Positions 43,779 through 56,432 of a DNA stretch of 64,000 nucleotides are shown in pieces. Positions within the stretch are counted from its first letter, which is position 1; the number at the start of each line of letters is the position of its first letter. The DNA lies in assembly GCA_944472155.2 (NCBI GenBank), contig OX235279.1, forward strand, positions 157,192,199-157,256,198, in the 5' to 3' direction. The notes under the pieces were generated by a model, which was given only the letters and a program-made list of their open reading frames with translations, was not told where the DNA came from and searched no databases. The translations under genes and the position numbers were made by a program. The stretch comes from Trichobilharzia szidati (lineage: Eukaryota > Platyhelminthes > Trematoda > Strigeidida > Schistosomatidae).

Positions 43779-44397
43779 TAGGATCCCACACACTTGTTAT
43801 TGTTCAATTATCTTAACGACTGTTAATCTCGTATAAGTTGTATATTATCATTTCTCACGCATATTGTTATTGTTCAATTATCTTAACGACTGTTAATCTC
43901 GTATATGTTGTATATCATCAAATCTCACACACTTTGCTATTGTCAATTATCTTAATGACTGTTAATCTCGCATATGTGTTATATTATCATTTCCCAGGCA
44001 CTTTGTTATTGTTCAGTTATCTTAATGACTGTTAATCTCGCATATGTGGTATATCATCATTCCCACGCATTTTGTTATTGACTATTACGACCAATTATTT
44101 CTAATACTGTTAGCTGTCTCTATTGGTTGTAAAAGTGTATAAATACCATTTTCTAAATAAGTTAGTTTGTCGTTGTTGTCGTCGTCGTAGTCATAGTTGT
44201 TGTACTACAATACACAGTCAGAGACCAGACTTTGTCTTTTGATATTTACGTGGTTCGCTGAATCGGAAGGTACCAGAAGCAGATAGGCATATTAATCAGG
44301 CGCAGATAGAATAAGGCGACAACGTTCCTCAATTAGTCCCGTTACCGTTACAACAAATTGGCGACGCGGTTTATCTCAATTCATTACGGTTATAACA
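43776..44397 (+). repeat. 3' LTR (622 bp)
   Basis: Same as the 5' LTR except for one extra unit of about 70 bp near its start and an 18-bp shorter triplet tract. Few other differences are visible, which points to a recent insertion. Confidence 0.85.
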
Positions 44398-44824
44398 GTA
44401 TTTATACTCTGCATCCCCTTCCAATTATTATAATACAGTGAGTAATATCAAGGTTAGAGTTTTGTTCTCTCTGACACTTCCATTATATGTAGTCCCTTTA
44501 ACTATTTTCTCTACCCTGAACTATAGCAGTCTTGTGTAAAGTCCTACTCTGAAAGCTTAGTCTGACTTAACGGTCTTTTCTTGAGACGGTTTTCTGACCA
44601 CTTTGTAGAAAATGACAACTGCCAACATATTCTCGAAGCGATGTGTAAGACTAACAACTGCAGGATACATAGCATAGATGAATTCAAACCGGATGTTTCG
44701 TCGGCTTTTCTTATAAGATCTCAGGGTGGTTTGTTAATTCTGGGTCGTCCCCTCTGTAATGGTGCTTTACACTCAATTAGTTGACTGGATGAGTGTTCAA
44801 TTCTGAGGTTAGATGATCCGACAC

Positions 44825-45555
44825 TGAATCATCGATGACCAAATTTTTTTAAATTGTTGGGGTATAGGGACTTTATATGCAGCCCTAATTCTAACCTTAT
44901 TAAGAATCCTACGTAGGGTCTCTAATGTTACCTATTTATATGGTCTTAGTGCGGAGACTTAAATTTCCTCATTAATCTCATTACTACTTCTATTTCCCTT
45001 ATTGGTCTTCATACATTTTTGTATAAATTCTGGTGGGTAATTAGTTATTCACAATTAGCATTTTCTTTATTTACTTGATCTCATTATCGAAACCTTCTGA
45101 TGTTACTAGTTAGGTTCCTAACTCCCCTATATAAACGCAAATTAACCTACTCTTACCGATTTTGAGTCGAATGAAACAAAGGACAAGCATTTATTAGAAT
45201 ATGTCGGTTCCTAAAGTCAACTATTGGCCTAATGAGATATCCTGGTTTATGCATTTTAATAGTTCCATACATTCTACTAGGATTATTAGTTTTAGGTATA
45301 AACATAAACCGCAGAGGTGACTACATTCGACGTAGAAGACTAACTGTAGATTGTTTGGTCTTATTTGTAAAAATGTCTACAGGATTTCTAATTTTCTGTT
45401 CTAATATGTTTATTAACTGGTCATTCTATAACCAATGTTGTATTACCCTTGTCCAATTTAGCAATTAGTATGTTTTTGTCATTTTTCAAGCATTTTAGAA
45501 TTGCTATTTCTTGCTCTCTCTTGGTACTTCCGTGTAAACGCACGTTCTACAATGA
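44825..45555 (-). pseudogene. Second Penelope-like RT N-terminal remnant (right arm)
   Basis: Mirror of 29330-30060, with the same broken frames. Confidence 0.5.
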
Positions 45556-45693
45556 CTTGCTAAGCAGTTGTTTTACCTATTTCTCCTTATGTTATTTCCA
45601 ATTACACTAGGTATCATATCCTCAGGTTTTATTCTTTTGACAGCTACCTACATTGGAGTTCCATCCCTTCCTTATCACAAGCACCCTTATTTC

Positions 45694-46094
45694 GCCGCAG
45701 CTTGATGCTCTTACTTTCAACCAACTGAAAATATCAGTTCAGAGTGTACTGTGTACTGTGATGGCGGACTACCCAGCATGATTATGACCACAGTGCAAAC
45801 TCGACTGATAGTCACTCATATCTGCATTAACACACCAAGGACTAGATGCATGACGTGAATTACTCGCCTAGAGTCCAGTCAAAATATCAATCGCAGCAGT
45901 ACAGGAAGTCAAATGCAAGCCAGGGTAGGTCAGTGGTAATGTTTCTGACTGCAACACAAGGTGAAACCAGGTTAGAATCTCACAGTAAGAGATATGAGTG
46001 AAGATACACCTTGCTAACTGCTCAGTGCTGACAGGCGTGAAGCCTAAGTCCAACACGGTTTCCTACCGATCGATTACAACCGTTTAACAACAAT
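45694..46094 (+). mobile_element. Decayed tRNA-derived SINE (right arm)
   Basis: Mirror of 28790-29190: GGGTAGGTCAGTGGTAATG (box A-like) at about 45927 and GGTTAGAATCTC (box B-like) at about 45969. The hammerhead core is lost. Confidence 0.7.
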
Positions 46095-46127
46095 TCAGAA
46101 GTATATATCCATAAAATAATTTTAATC

Positions 46128-46257
46128 TTAGCAATCGAATGTGCACTTTGGTAGAAAATATGTATCGAAATACCAGTATCTTTGGGCAACATTCTTCCAT
46201 AAATCTTGGCCAGCAACATCAACTGGTACAGCGTCATATACACAACATAATCCTAAT
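46128..46257 (-). CDS. Right Rmt2-like gene, exon 4
   Basis: Mirror of 28627-28756. Ends C-T-F-D-C then TAA; the Tyr-to-Asp difference is a single T-to-G change. Confidence 0.8.
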
Positions 46258-46336
46258 CTGTAAAAGAAAAAGAAATATATATAATATGAATATATATCAT
46301 TATATAATAAAGTATTGAGAAAAACAATCAGTCATG

Positions 46337-46372
<36 letters not shown>

Positions 46373-49300
46373 CTCTGACATCTATATGAGAAAAACCAGC
46401 AAGTTGCCAGAAGAGGCTGGCAGCGAAGACGCCACTTCAAGTGCACACAGGGGGGGGACAGAGTTGGTGAAGATACCTGAGCAGCAATAACAAGAAGAAT
46501 AAAAAGGAGATGAAGCTGCAAATATCATGAACGGGAGTAGTTGCAGTAAATTGACTTGTTTGTTTCACTCCCCTAGTGAGAATCATTTCAACTACAGGCA
46601 CATGCACGGATGAGCATGTCAAAGGCAAACAAGCAACGAAATAGCTAGTCAACCAGCAAGCTTTCTAGTCAGCCAGACAGCCATATTCGGAAAAGACAGC
46701 AAGACACACCTTCATTAATCTGATGCCAGTGTGGAAATCTGCTCCACTAGGTATAAGGAAGAAGATTGGATTTTTCAAGACTACTGTCAAATCGGTTAGT
46801 GCTTCTCTATGTGCTCCACAGACTCGGCTCAAACCTTACCATAAGCATGCATTTACAACAGGCAACTGGGAATATTGACTCGCCTCATACTGGAGAGACA
46901 GAGACTGAAAGATACTCGTCATGCAAAAGTCCGACTGCAACAAGCTGGATTCGGGCAAAGCAAATCATTTGAGGATCAAATTGCAAAGCTTCGATGCATC
47001 GTCGCCAACATCATCATTACCATCATGAGCAACAGCAGCAGCATGGAACACAGGATAGAATGCCTGTCAACTCTCCACCTCAACTTCATCGAATTTGGAA
47101 AGGCCTCACACAGCGTTGAGCATGAAGTGATTTTGAAACTGCTTCAACAAACACAACGAAGTAGTCACCTAAACCTGCATTAACCTCATTCAACAGCTAT
47201 GTGAATATGAGGATGCAACACGTCAAGTGCCTGATGACGGAAAGCAGCTCAGCTGACTGACTGAGTTTGAAGGTGGAGATTTGCACAGAAGTGCAGCACT
47301 TTTAGCTACCATACTCCTTGTAGCACAAAAAGATGGACAAGAGATAGGGGAAAAGACATTCAAGAAGGATTATAATAAGCAGAAATGCACGGAAAAAGAT
47401 GACAGGTCAGTGGATACGGGAGATCACAAAGAGTGCATACATCTTCGTCGCTGAGAACGACTTAGAACCTTATCACCAATAGTTCCTGGCCATTTATTTC
47501 TTAGTATCTCAAGGATCCTAACCAGTCAGACAGTCTACAGCTAACTATATGGCTGGCTAATTGAAACGAATTGTCAAAGACTTCACATGGATTGATTCAA
47601 TGATTGATTGTTTAACCACCTGAACCTAATTCTTTTCTAACCCAATCTTATCTCAGTGGCTAACATGGCTTGGCATGAGCGACACATGTCCTAAGTATCT
47701 CAACTGACTCTCTTTCCTTACGTAAGACTGTACACGCTTAACCACATCATTACGGCTCACCATATTATACTACCAATTAACAACACATGATGCAAACATC
47801 AATGACTGGTAAAAGATTGAAATTGAAATCGTAAGCTAACCTTTTCAAGTGGAGTCGAATAGTTTCACATGCCACTCCGTGAAAAAATACATTATCCGGA
47901 CATAGACCGTTATAATATGAATAGCGTCCAGGAAGCGGTTGAACTTCATTCTCATTCCCAACTGACTGCTCTTCACCTGGAGGAAGTGAGAGTAATTTGG
48001 GTAACCATGTATTAAATTCCTTTAAATCTTTATCATCTTCAGCGTAGGTATCAAAAAATATTCCACTAAATCTTGGCATCTTCCCTTCTTCAATTTCATT
48101 GGCTAGTGTGACAACTGCGTCTTGCCATCTGGATGCAATAATTCGAACACCAGGTCGTTGATACCAACCTTCTGACTGCATCTTTTGTAGTACCTATAAA
48201 CAATAATAAAGGAGTGACAGCAAGCTTATCATGTTAACTTCGGAAATCTAGATTTTCATAAATTCATTAAAACACTAACTTTTTACATTATAGACATTAC
48301 AAATGAGACCCCCAACAATTTACCTCATAGCTTGTTCGAGGGTTGAAATACTACCTAGACACCAAGACCGAAGCAGATAGTTGTCTTAAGCAGTAAAACC
48401 TCCCTACCCTTCCACTCGAAATCTCATCCATAAGACAGTGCAGCAGAATTTGGAGCCACATTCTCATTGTTTTCAGTGACTAAAACATGTGTTCGTCCAC
48501 TATTCGACCATTTTGGATTCGAGAGCCTATTGTACACACCACTGATTTTGAATAATCGGGGTATTCCAGCCCCCTTAACTAGACCTGCACTTGTCCACCA
48601 GTTCGATCGCAAGCATCAGACGTTTGCACTGGCGCCTATCACTTTAGCGTGAAGGTAGTAAATTGTGTTGTTGGAAAGAACACTTTGAGGAGTAATTTAA
48701 TCGTCCTACAGCCACGCTAAACTTACCCAGCATCTAACACCTCCCTGAATAATAATAATAAACATAGATCCTCCGTCCTTAACTGAGGTTAAAAATGCTG
48801 TCACTAGCCTGAAAGGAGGCAAGACAGCGGGACCTGACGGAATGACTCCAGGTGTTTAAGGATGCTGGAGACAGTTTTCTGTCTGCGTTATCCACGGTAT
48901 TAGGCGGTATCTGAGATTCAGAAGTAGTCCCGTCAACCTGGTGTAGGTCATTAATTATATCCATATACAAGAGGGGAGACAAGTCTTCCTGTGACAATTA
49001 AAGGGGGATTAGCTTGACTAATATTGTATCTAAAGTTCCAGGCTCAATAATCATGCATACACTAAGCGGTGCTCGAGGGAAACAAACACGAGAGAACCAT
49101 GCATGCATTAGACCAGGAAGAGGATGTATAAATCATAACTTCACCCTTCGACAGATTCTGGAACATAGGCATACTTATCGGTGTTCGACAATCGTCACAT
49201 TTCTTGACTTGAAAGCGGCATTCGATTCTGTCGACTGAGAGGTACTATGGCGATGTTTGGCTGTGAAGGGAATGCCGAAAAAATACATTGCACTGATCAA

Positions 49301-52300
49301 GACACTCTACTCGAACTCAAGCAGCCAGGTGAGAGCTTACGGCGAGTTGTCATCTAAACTGGTGACAACTAGTGGTGTCCGTCGGGAATGACCATCATCC
49401 CCATTTCTATTCAATTTCATCATATATGTACTAATGGAATTAACCCTAATTGACTACAGCGACTAAGGGATAGACTTGTTACCAGGGAATAGAAGTCTCG
49501 CTGACTTAGAATATGTAGATGATACGGTCCTGGGTGAAGATGCTGACAAAATGCAGCGTGTTCTGAACACCTTGAGCTGCAATTTACGAATGTTCGGCGT
49601 GCAAATCGCTCCCGCCAAATGTAAGATTATGAAGCTACAGGACTGGACTACATTGACTCCCAGCTTACAAATAGGGTGTGAAGTTGTAGAGCATGTTGAC
49701 GGATTCACTTCTTTGGGAAGTTGCATCAGCCAGTGCCAGCATGTTGGTCGCTGAAGAAATCTCAGTATGGATACAGAAGGCTCGTTTCGCATATGCCAGT
49801 TTACGCCGTCTCTGACGTAGACGTGATATCCGTCTATCGACCGAAGGGTGTGTATACTACTCAGCAGTCCGCTCTTTCCTCCTTTATGGTCGTGAGTGAG
49901 ACATGGCCATTGGAAGACATGAAAAGGCTAGCTGTCTTTGATCATAGGTGCCTGCGTTCTATCTCCCGTGTGAAGTGGTATAATAGGGTGAGCGATATTG
50001 TGGATAGGCGTTGAGTGCTAGGTAATGAAGGGAAATCAATCGACGAGGCTGTGAAGCTACTTCCTGGTTGGGGTCCTCAAGATGGTGAAAACTAATGGCT
50101 TGAGACAATTGGTGATATGGCTCAGAATCGTTCTCAATGGTGCAGATGCATTCACTCCTTGTGACTTATGATTTCAAATGAAACTATATCGTTCTTCGTT
50201 ATTACTATTCCTTTGTCTCACATCTCTGTTTACTGTCTCTATTTGACATTTCTTTTCACTTTCTTCTCTTGCTTTGTGTGCTACATGGAGCATGGCTGCC
50301 GCATATCGGTGCGAAGTTCTACGTTGAAACCAGCCAGCCAAACTTCATGAATTGATGTCAAGTTTTGCTGTGACAACCTGTACTCAAATATTTCCCAAAC
50401 CTAGTCGTATGTCGGCTAAGATATAGGCTTAGTACGTGTAACACCTGTCCTAATCACCTGAATCAGTGTAGCCTCATAACCTAATTGACTTGCCTCCCCT
50501 CCTTGCCTAACAATCTAAGCATGACCTCAGTAGCACTTACATGTTAATGCCACTTAACGGGGGGAGGGGAGAAAGAAGGCAAACATGTGACTAATGAAAG
50601 ACAGTTAACATCTTCGTGTTTTCCGCTGTTACACTGTGTACATATTATGTGATCGGTGGCCGGATATCATTTTCAATCAAGGGATTAGGTAAGTTGTTAA
50701 ATACCACACGAGTCTTTTGTAACCATGCTGAGATTTAGTTATAAATCAGTATACACCTCCCTACTCAGCCGGCTTGCTCAAGCCAACAGCCAAAGACTTT
50801 ACATTGACTGATTACAGCTTTTGGTTTCGCCAACCTTACGTAAGTTAACTTTGCTTGTTGAGGAATGCAATGGCTTTGTATGCGCTTTCAATCAGTGTAG
50901 CTGTTTCACACAACCCCCCTCACCGACTGACTTCACAAAGTTAAAGAAACAAACACGAAGGGAAAAGGAAATACCAATTACTCATACCTCTATGCATACG
51001 TAAATAACCACACCACATAAATAAACGGTGACAAGACAGGAAACCGTTGGGTCAGTTAGAAGACTCTAGAAGTTCTGAACTAAACGGATGATTTATGCCT
51101 AGTATTACACAAAATCCAAGGCCTACAGGCAACAGTCAACAGGTTGCGAGCAAAGACAGGACTTCAAGGAAATATGGAGAAGACACCTAACCAATAACAA
51201 CAACAACAACGATTATCAAACAGGAAAAATTTCAGAAAAGTCATCTCTTTCACTTACCTACACAGCTTTGTTGCAACTACAGAAGATAAGGATGAGGATG
51301 TCAAAGTCAGTCAGAATTGAAAGACAGAAAGACCTTGATTAATCTGAAATCAGTTTGGAAATCAATTGCACTAAGCATCAAGAAGAAGATTTGGATTTTC
51401 GACACCGATGTGAAGTCATTCAGTGCTTCTATATGGTTCAGATAATTGGTATGTCACCAAAAACATTTCGAACAAGCTTCAGACTTTTATCAACAGCTTA
51501 TTTCGCAGGATCCATTACTAAAGATCAGATTTCTAGAAACGATCAGCAACAGAGAACTCTGGCAACGAACCAACCAAGAACCTATCACTGAACCAACAAC
51601 TGCAGAAGAAAGTGGAGATGGACTGAACGTGCGCTGAGACTGCTGAGTGAAATCGCGCACCAGACCATCGCCCAAGTGGAGTCTGAATAGCTAACGGTGA
51701 GTTGAACGTTAAAAAGTGACATGGAGGAGGTCACGTGGGGAGAAAAAAGTTTATGAGCAATCATGGAGCCAGCTAAAGAGGGCTGCAGATAACAGAGTGA
51801 AGTGAAGATATGCTGCAGGAGCTCTATGTTCTCAAAACCCAAAGGAGTAATATAATTAGTAAAAATAAATAAACAAACTTGCCTCAGGATGTGCCTCTAT
51901 GATAACATGAGAATGCGGAGAATATTTCTGTATAGCTGTATCAACGATACCCATACCAAAACCAACATTTAAAATATTAAGCGGCGGTTTATTATCGTTA
52001 TTACTGCCGACGACATCTGCATGACAAATCCATGCTGCATGTTTCTCCATGATAGATGTTTCCCAATCCATCATAACAGCCAATTGTGTATTCGTATCCA
52101 CCAGGCATTTACCATCCTCAGTATACTTTAGTCGGCTAGCAAGATAAGCGGCATTGAGCTGTTCAGTCTTCTCAGTCCTATTAGTATTTTCGATAACTGT
52201 TGAGTAATTCATAGAATCAATATTTTCTAAAGATAGTGATTCACTTTTATCAACAGCTAACGACAACAAGAGTTCAGACATAACTGCATGATTCAGTATG

Positions 52301-55300
52301 GCATCAATACAGCGTTGATGACCATTTCTCGCAGCATAATCACCTGCACATAGATATTCTCTATCCACTGCATTCCATGGCGCACCTTCTGAGAGTAAAT
52401 AATTGACAATATCTGTGTTTCCAATTCCAGCTGCAATCATTAGAGGACTCACACCAGTTTTGAAATCCTGAAATAAATAAATCAAAAATTTTACCATTGA
52501 ATCCTATTAGATTTCAAACAATGAGAGTAATGTAGAAAAGCTACAAAACAAATGTTTTTCTAATATCAAAGAGTTAATTATGACAGCATTAATTATGATG
52601 ACAAGTTCAGAAGTATATCACCATAAACGACCTGGCTCCAGATTCTGCTCTACTGTCTTGTAGATCAGATTTCAAGTCAAAGGATAGGGAGGTGTGGCTC
52701 CTTAAGACAGCTATCTGTTTTGGTCTTGGTGTCTGAGTAGTATTCCAACACTCGTACAAGCTATGAGGCAAATTTATGCTACTAATGTACCGATTTGTTT
52801 GAATAATAATAAGGAATATATTCCACTTTGGTAGAATGTTTGCCGGCCGCCATGCCATAGGTCTAAATTCGACTCTTGACGTTGAAGCACTCATAAACTT
52901 TGCCTACGATGGTAGTAAGTCCGGAAAAGCAGAAACGTTGGGCGTACGGTTAGAAATCTGAAATCGCGAAAATAACTACTACAACTGAATTTCATATTAG
53001 TTTGTTTATTAAATATATCACGCAGTGAAACAGTATTATTTGCTGGATGACGTCTCGAACAAAATTTATTGTTCATAATCATATCAATTATAATCACACG
53101 ACTTCGAAACTTAAGTTTTATAGTTTTCTCTGTTATAATATATAACAATAATCTGTCCTATTTGTCGTCGTTGGGGTAGTAGAATTTTCCAGATATCTGG
53201 GACGGGTGCTGAGTCATTCCTGTTATACATATACATATATATATATATATATAAATTGAGGGAGTTGCCATGGGGTCACCAATATCCCCGGTTGTGGCAG
53301 ATGTATTCATGGATAGGTGGGAAAACATATCTACTGAAACGTTCAGCCCCACCCTAAAAGTATGGTGGAGGTATGTAGATGACATTCACTGTAGTTAGAA
53401 CACAGGATATATATAGATTTTTCGAACACATTAAATCAAAGGTGGAGGCATTTCAATTCACTTATGAATTGGAAAGTCAAGAAGGGGAGCTTCCAATGTT
53501 AGATCTTAGAGTAAAAAGAGAAGAAGATGGGAAGCTAAACACTAGTGTTTACAGGAAACCCACATATTCAAACCGATATTTGGATTTCGAATCATACCCA
53601 TACCATAAGTCAGTAAAAATAGGATTGGTGAAATGTTTAAATAACAGAGCACAAAAACTAAGTAGCACGAAGGAAAATCTAAGACAGGAAGTGAGGCATA
53701 TAAGAGAGGCTTTGAAACTTAATAACTACCCTGATAAATTAGTCAGAAAGTATGTAGGGAAATGTGGAAATAAAAATAAAATAAATAATGACAGTAGTGA
53801 TAGTGATGATAATAATAATAACAATAATAATGGTAATTAATATTAATGACGACATGCATGTCAAACATGCACAAGACAACACCAACAACAAGGAATCTAA
53901 ATGATCAGTAGTAATTCCATACAAGGAAGGAACGTCGGGAACCTTACGCAAAATCCTTAACAATGCTGGCAGGAATAAAAGTGGTTGGCATTCAAACCAA
54001 CCACAAAATGAATTAGAAACAAGCTTTGTCGTTTGAAGGATCCTGCCTGTTAAGCCTTTAAAACAAAACAATTTAGTTTATCCAATACCCTGCTGGGATG
54101 ATTATTGTCAGGTCAAATACATAGGTGAAAGTAGTAGAACAGAGGTAGTCAGACTAGCCGAGTATAAAAACCTAGCAACACATAGATTAGTTGACCCGAA
54201 TAAGATAAGAAATTTAGAAAATAGTTCAGCTATACCACTCACTGCATGCAATTACACACAACCATACAATAGGATGGATGGGATAAGATCATAGCTTTAA
54301 AATCTAATGTCACAGAGTGGAAGGAGAGATTTATAACAGAAGCTTTGTTTATCGAATTAACTGCAAAGACGTGCAACAGGAATGATTCAACACCTGTCCA
54401 GTTAGACATCTGGAAAATTCTACTACTCCACCGATGACAAATAGGAGAGACAGAACAAAGAAAACCATAAAACTCAAGTGTCAAAGTCGTGTGATTATAA
54501 TTGATATGATTATGAACAAAAAATTTTGTTCGAAACGTCATCCAGTAAATAATACTGTTTCACTAATAAACAAACTAATGTGGAATTACTACCACAGTGC
54601 CCAAGTGTTACACATACTAATACTACAACTGAAACTTCACAGTTGAAGATGAAATCCTTGTTTCACTCGGGATGCAAAGGAATTTTAAAAAATGAATGAA
54701 GCATTTTTGAAGCCTAATCATTATAATAATAAAACACTAACTTTGTACATTATAGACATTACAAATGAGCCCCACAAAAATTTGTCCCATAGCTTGTTCG
54801 AGGGTTGAAATACTACCTAGACACCAAGACCGAAGCAGATAGTTGTCTTAAGCAGTAAAACCTCCCTACCCTTCCACTCGAAATCTCATCCATAAGACAG
54901 TGCAGCAGAATTTGGAGCCACATTCTCATTGTTTTCAGTGACTAAAACATGTGTTCGTCCACTATTCGACCATCTTGGATTCGGGAGCCTATTGTACACA
55001 CCACTGATTTTGAATAATCGGGGTAATCCAGCTCCCCTAACTAGACCTGCACTTGTCCATCAGTTCGATTGTAAGCATCAGAAGTTTGCACTAGCGCCTA
55101 TCACTTTTGCGTGGAGGCAGTGAATAGGTCTTACCTGATAACGGTTATGAAAGCATTTCGAGAAAAGGACCAAAGCGCCCCACCTCTCACTGGCCACACC
55201 TAGTCGTTTACGGAGTTTGATTTTAATTCTGAAATGCCGTACTTCCTGACTTTTATTTTGAAGACCTTTATCATGAATAGCACACAGCTCATACAGTACT

Positions 55301-56108
55301 ATAGTCTGACATACAACTTCGGGATCATTTAGCTTTTTCCATATACGAAGTCTTTAGTCTGACCAATGACGGCTATTCATGAAATTACAATGTGATTGGT
55401 TTTAAATGTACTAAGTTCCGTAGAAATATTAGACAAAATGTCCCTGTGTATACAGGGAAGTAATTATTATTGATAATACTAAGGTGCTTTTCCTTGAGTA
55501 ATATCAAGTTGTTAAGAACAATAGAATTACAGTTCAAAGAAGCATTTGTGTGTGATAAGCTGTATAAGTCACACTAAAGTGAATTTCACGTAAAATTAGG
55601 AAAATTTATTTTCTTGGAGGCAGTTACACTGAACATACAATTAGACGCATTCAACATAACCATTTTTCTGAACATCATCCTGTAAAGCGATTAAGCTCTC
55701 TGTTTTAGTTGTCACTTGTTGTAGATACTGAACACAAAGTTGGTTTGCCAACAAGACATTTAAAGTTACCTCTTGTGTTTGAAGAGCCAATCTTAGTTTT
55801 GTTTCATGAGTCCGTCTTCTGATTGCGGACAAAGCTATCAGAATCTACCTGAAGAAGCCAATCCTGTTTGTTCAGAAGAAATTCGTCCAAAAGTTTTTGT
55901 TTGCATAAATCTGAAAACCAACCTTTCTCCCTAAAGCATTTTACAAGCTATTATTGTTTTAGCCATCTTTAACTGTCGCATGCAATTATCTTCTTATTTT
56001 CATCTGCTTTTCAATTTACCATTTTATTTTTATGCATGTCATCACACCTAGACTCACATAGTTTCTTCTCAACATAGTCTTAACAAGGCGACACCGAGAA
56101 AACAAGCC

Positions 56109-56155
<47 letters not shown>

Positions 56156-56370
56156 CTGTAAAACCTAAAAAGGAAGCTATAGATAGAAGATATTCTTTGC
56201 CATCAACCTCTTTTTGTCCAATAAACTAACGAACACGAATTAAACTCAATTACCTGATAGCATATATCCGCATCTTCTTCTTCAACTAATTTTACAACTT
56301 TTTCAAAATCTCCACTATAACAAGCTTCAAAAAGTTCATCCTCTGCTGGTCCTAGCTCATTCTCACACAT
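46128..56370 (-). CDS. Rmt2-family ankyrin-repeat arginine N-methyltransferase, right copy (4 exons, 394 aa)
   Basis: Minus-strand exons 56254-56370, 51883-52467, 47841-48193 and 46128-46257, with the same splice phases and GC-AG intron as the left copy. The frame is fully open. The ankyrin segment reads TGVSPLMIAAGIGNTDIVNY and LLSEGAPWNAVDRE, closer to the general ankyrin consensus than the left copy, so it looks ancestral (inference). The methyltransferase core (residues 87-392) matches the left copy at protein level. The only downstream replacement is Asp393 for Tyr. With both copies free of disabling changes, both may be expressed. Confidence 0.85.
46339..46371. repeat. (TA)n microsatellite in intron 3 (right arm)
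   Basis: About six nt longer than the left counterpart. Confidence 0.9.
46660..47440 (+). pseudogene. Rearranged RTE-like LINE fragments in intron 3 (right arm)
   Basis: Mirror of 27450-28230, with the post-RT piece placed before the RT finger piece in the reading direction. Confidence 0.55.
47841..48193 (-). CDS. Right Rmt2-like gene, exon 3
   Basis: Mirror of 26697-27049, identical at protein level. Confidence 0.85.
48270..48675 (-). repeat. Unclassified dispersed repeat R1, copy 2 (right arm)
   Basis: Mirror of 26215-26620. Confidence 0.7.
48780..50161 (+). pseudogene. RTE-like LINE (family B) RT remnant in intron 2 (right arm)
   Basis: Mirror of 24730-26110, with motif A LDLKAAFDSVD near 49210 and motif C EYVDDTVL near 49510. 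Confidence 0.7.
51062..51842 (+). pseudogene. RTE-like LINE C-terminal remnant in intron 2 (right arm)
   Basis: Mirror of 23050-23830. Confidence 0.6.
51883..52467 (-). CDS. Right Rmt2-like gene, exon 2
   Basis: Mirror of 22425-23009. Begins Asp40-Phe-Lys-Thr. Donor GC on the minus strand (TTGCCTC on the plus strand, near 51880). Confidence 0.85.
52602..52777 (+). repeat. Unclassified dispersed repeat R1, inverted partial copy (right arm)
   Basis: Mirror of 22115-22290. Confidence 0.6.
53226..53252. repeat. (AT)n microsatellite in Penelope-like element (right arm)
   Basis: Interrupted and shorter than the left counterpart at 21632-21665. Confidence 0.85.
53256..54290 (+). pseudogene. Penelope-like RT and GIY-YIG endonuclease remnant (right copy)
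   Basis: Motif B GVAMGSPISPVVADVFM and motif C RYVDDIH at about 53265-53390, then a TAG, with the frame resuming in another register as VVRTQDIYRFFEHIKSK. The RT thumb SVYRKPTYSNRYLDF, a poly-Asn tract, and the GIY-YIG block (YPIPCWDDYCQVKYIGES) end the element. Both arms share the breaks. Confidence 0.75.
54741..55136 (-). repeat. Unclassified dispersed repeat R1, copy 1 (right arm)
   Basis: Mirror of 19745-20140, with several SNPs. Confidence 0.7.
55641..55844 (-). CDS. Possible alternative terminal exon in intron 1 (right arm)
   Basis: Mirror of 19037-19240. The start reads ILIALSAIRRRTHETKL against ILIALSAFRGRTHKTKL on the left; Ala replaces Thr in VLLANQL. Function unknown. Confidence 0.35.
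   Translation of the reverse strand: MLIALSAIRRRTHETKLRLALQTQEVTLNVLLANQLCVQYLQQVTTKTESLIALQDDVQKNGYVECV
56112..56154. repeat. (AT)n microsatellite in intron 1 (right arm)
   Basis: About twice the length of the left counterpart. Confidence 0.9.
56254..56370 (-). CDS. Right Rmt2-like gene, exon 1
   Basis: Mirror of 18533-18649, ending in Cys37-Tyr38-Gln39 before the GT donor. Confidence 0.8.
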
Positions 56371-56422
56371 TGCTTTTTCAGATTGATAAATATCACTATG
56401 AGCTCAACGAAAGTGAAAGATA

Positions 56423-56432
56423 TCTGAAAAAG
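56423..56432 (-). promoter_or_regulatory. Candidate splice acceptor in 5' UTR (right gene)
   Basis: Mirror of 18471-18480, the same sequence. Confidence 0.45.

Larger units (their letters stand above)
41403..44397 (+). mobile_element. Ty3/gypsy-type LTR retrotransposon, internally deleted, right arm only
   Basis: A 2995-bp element starting TGATAGG and ending TTATAACA, flanked by the 5-bp duplication GTATT (41398-41402, 44398-44402). The left arm has the uninterrupted site at 30483-30487. LTRs of 570 and 622 bp, a primer-binding-like TGGCGACGGGG after the 5' LTR, a purine tract before the 3' LTR, and one gag-protease frame. Most of RT, RNase H and integrase are missing, so it must be mobilised in trans if at all. 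Confidence 0.9.
52985..54576 (+). mobile_element. Penelope-like element with inverted terminal copies (right arm)
   Basis: Mirror of 20305-21900. Terminal units near 53000-53215 and 54365-54560 are inverted relative to each other. Confidence 0.75.
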
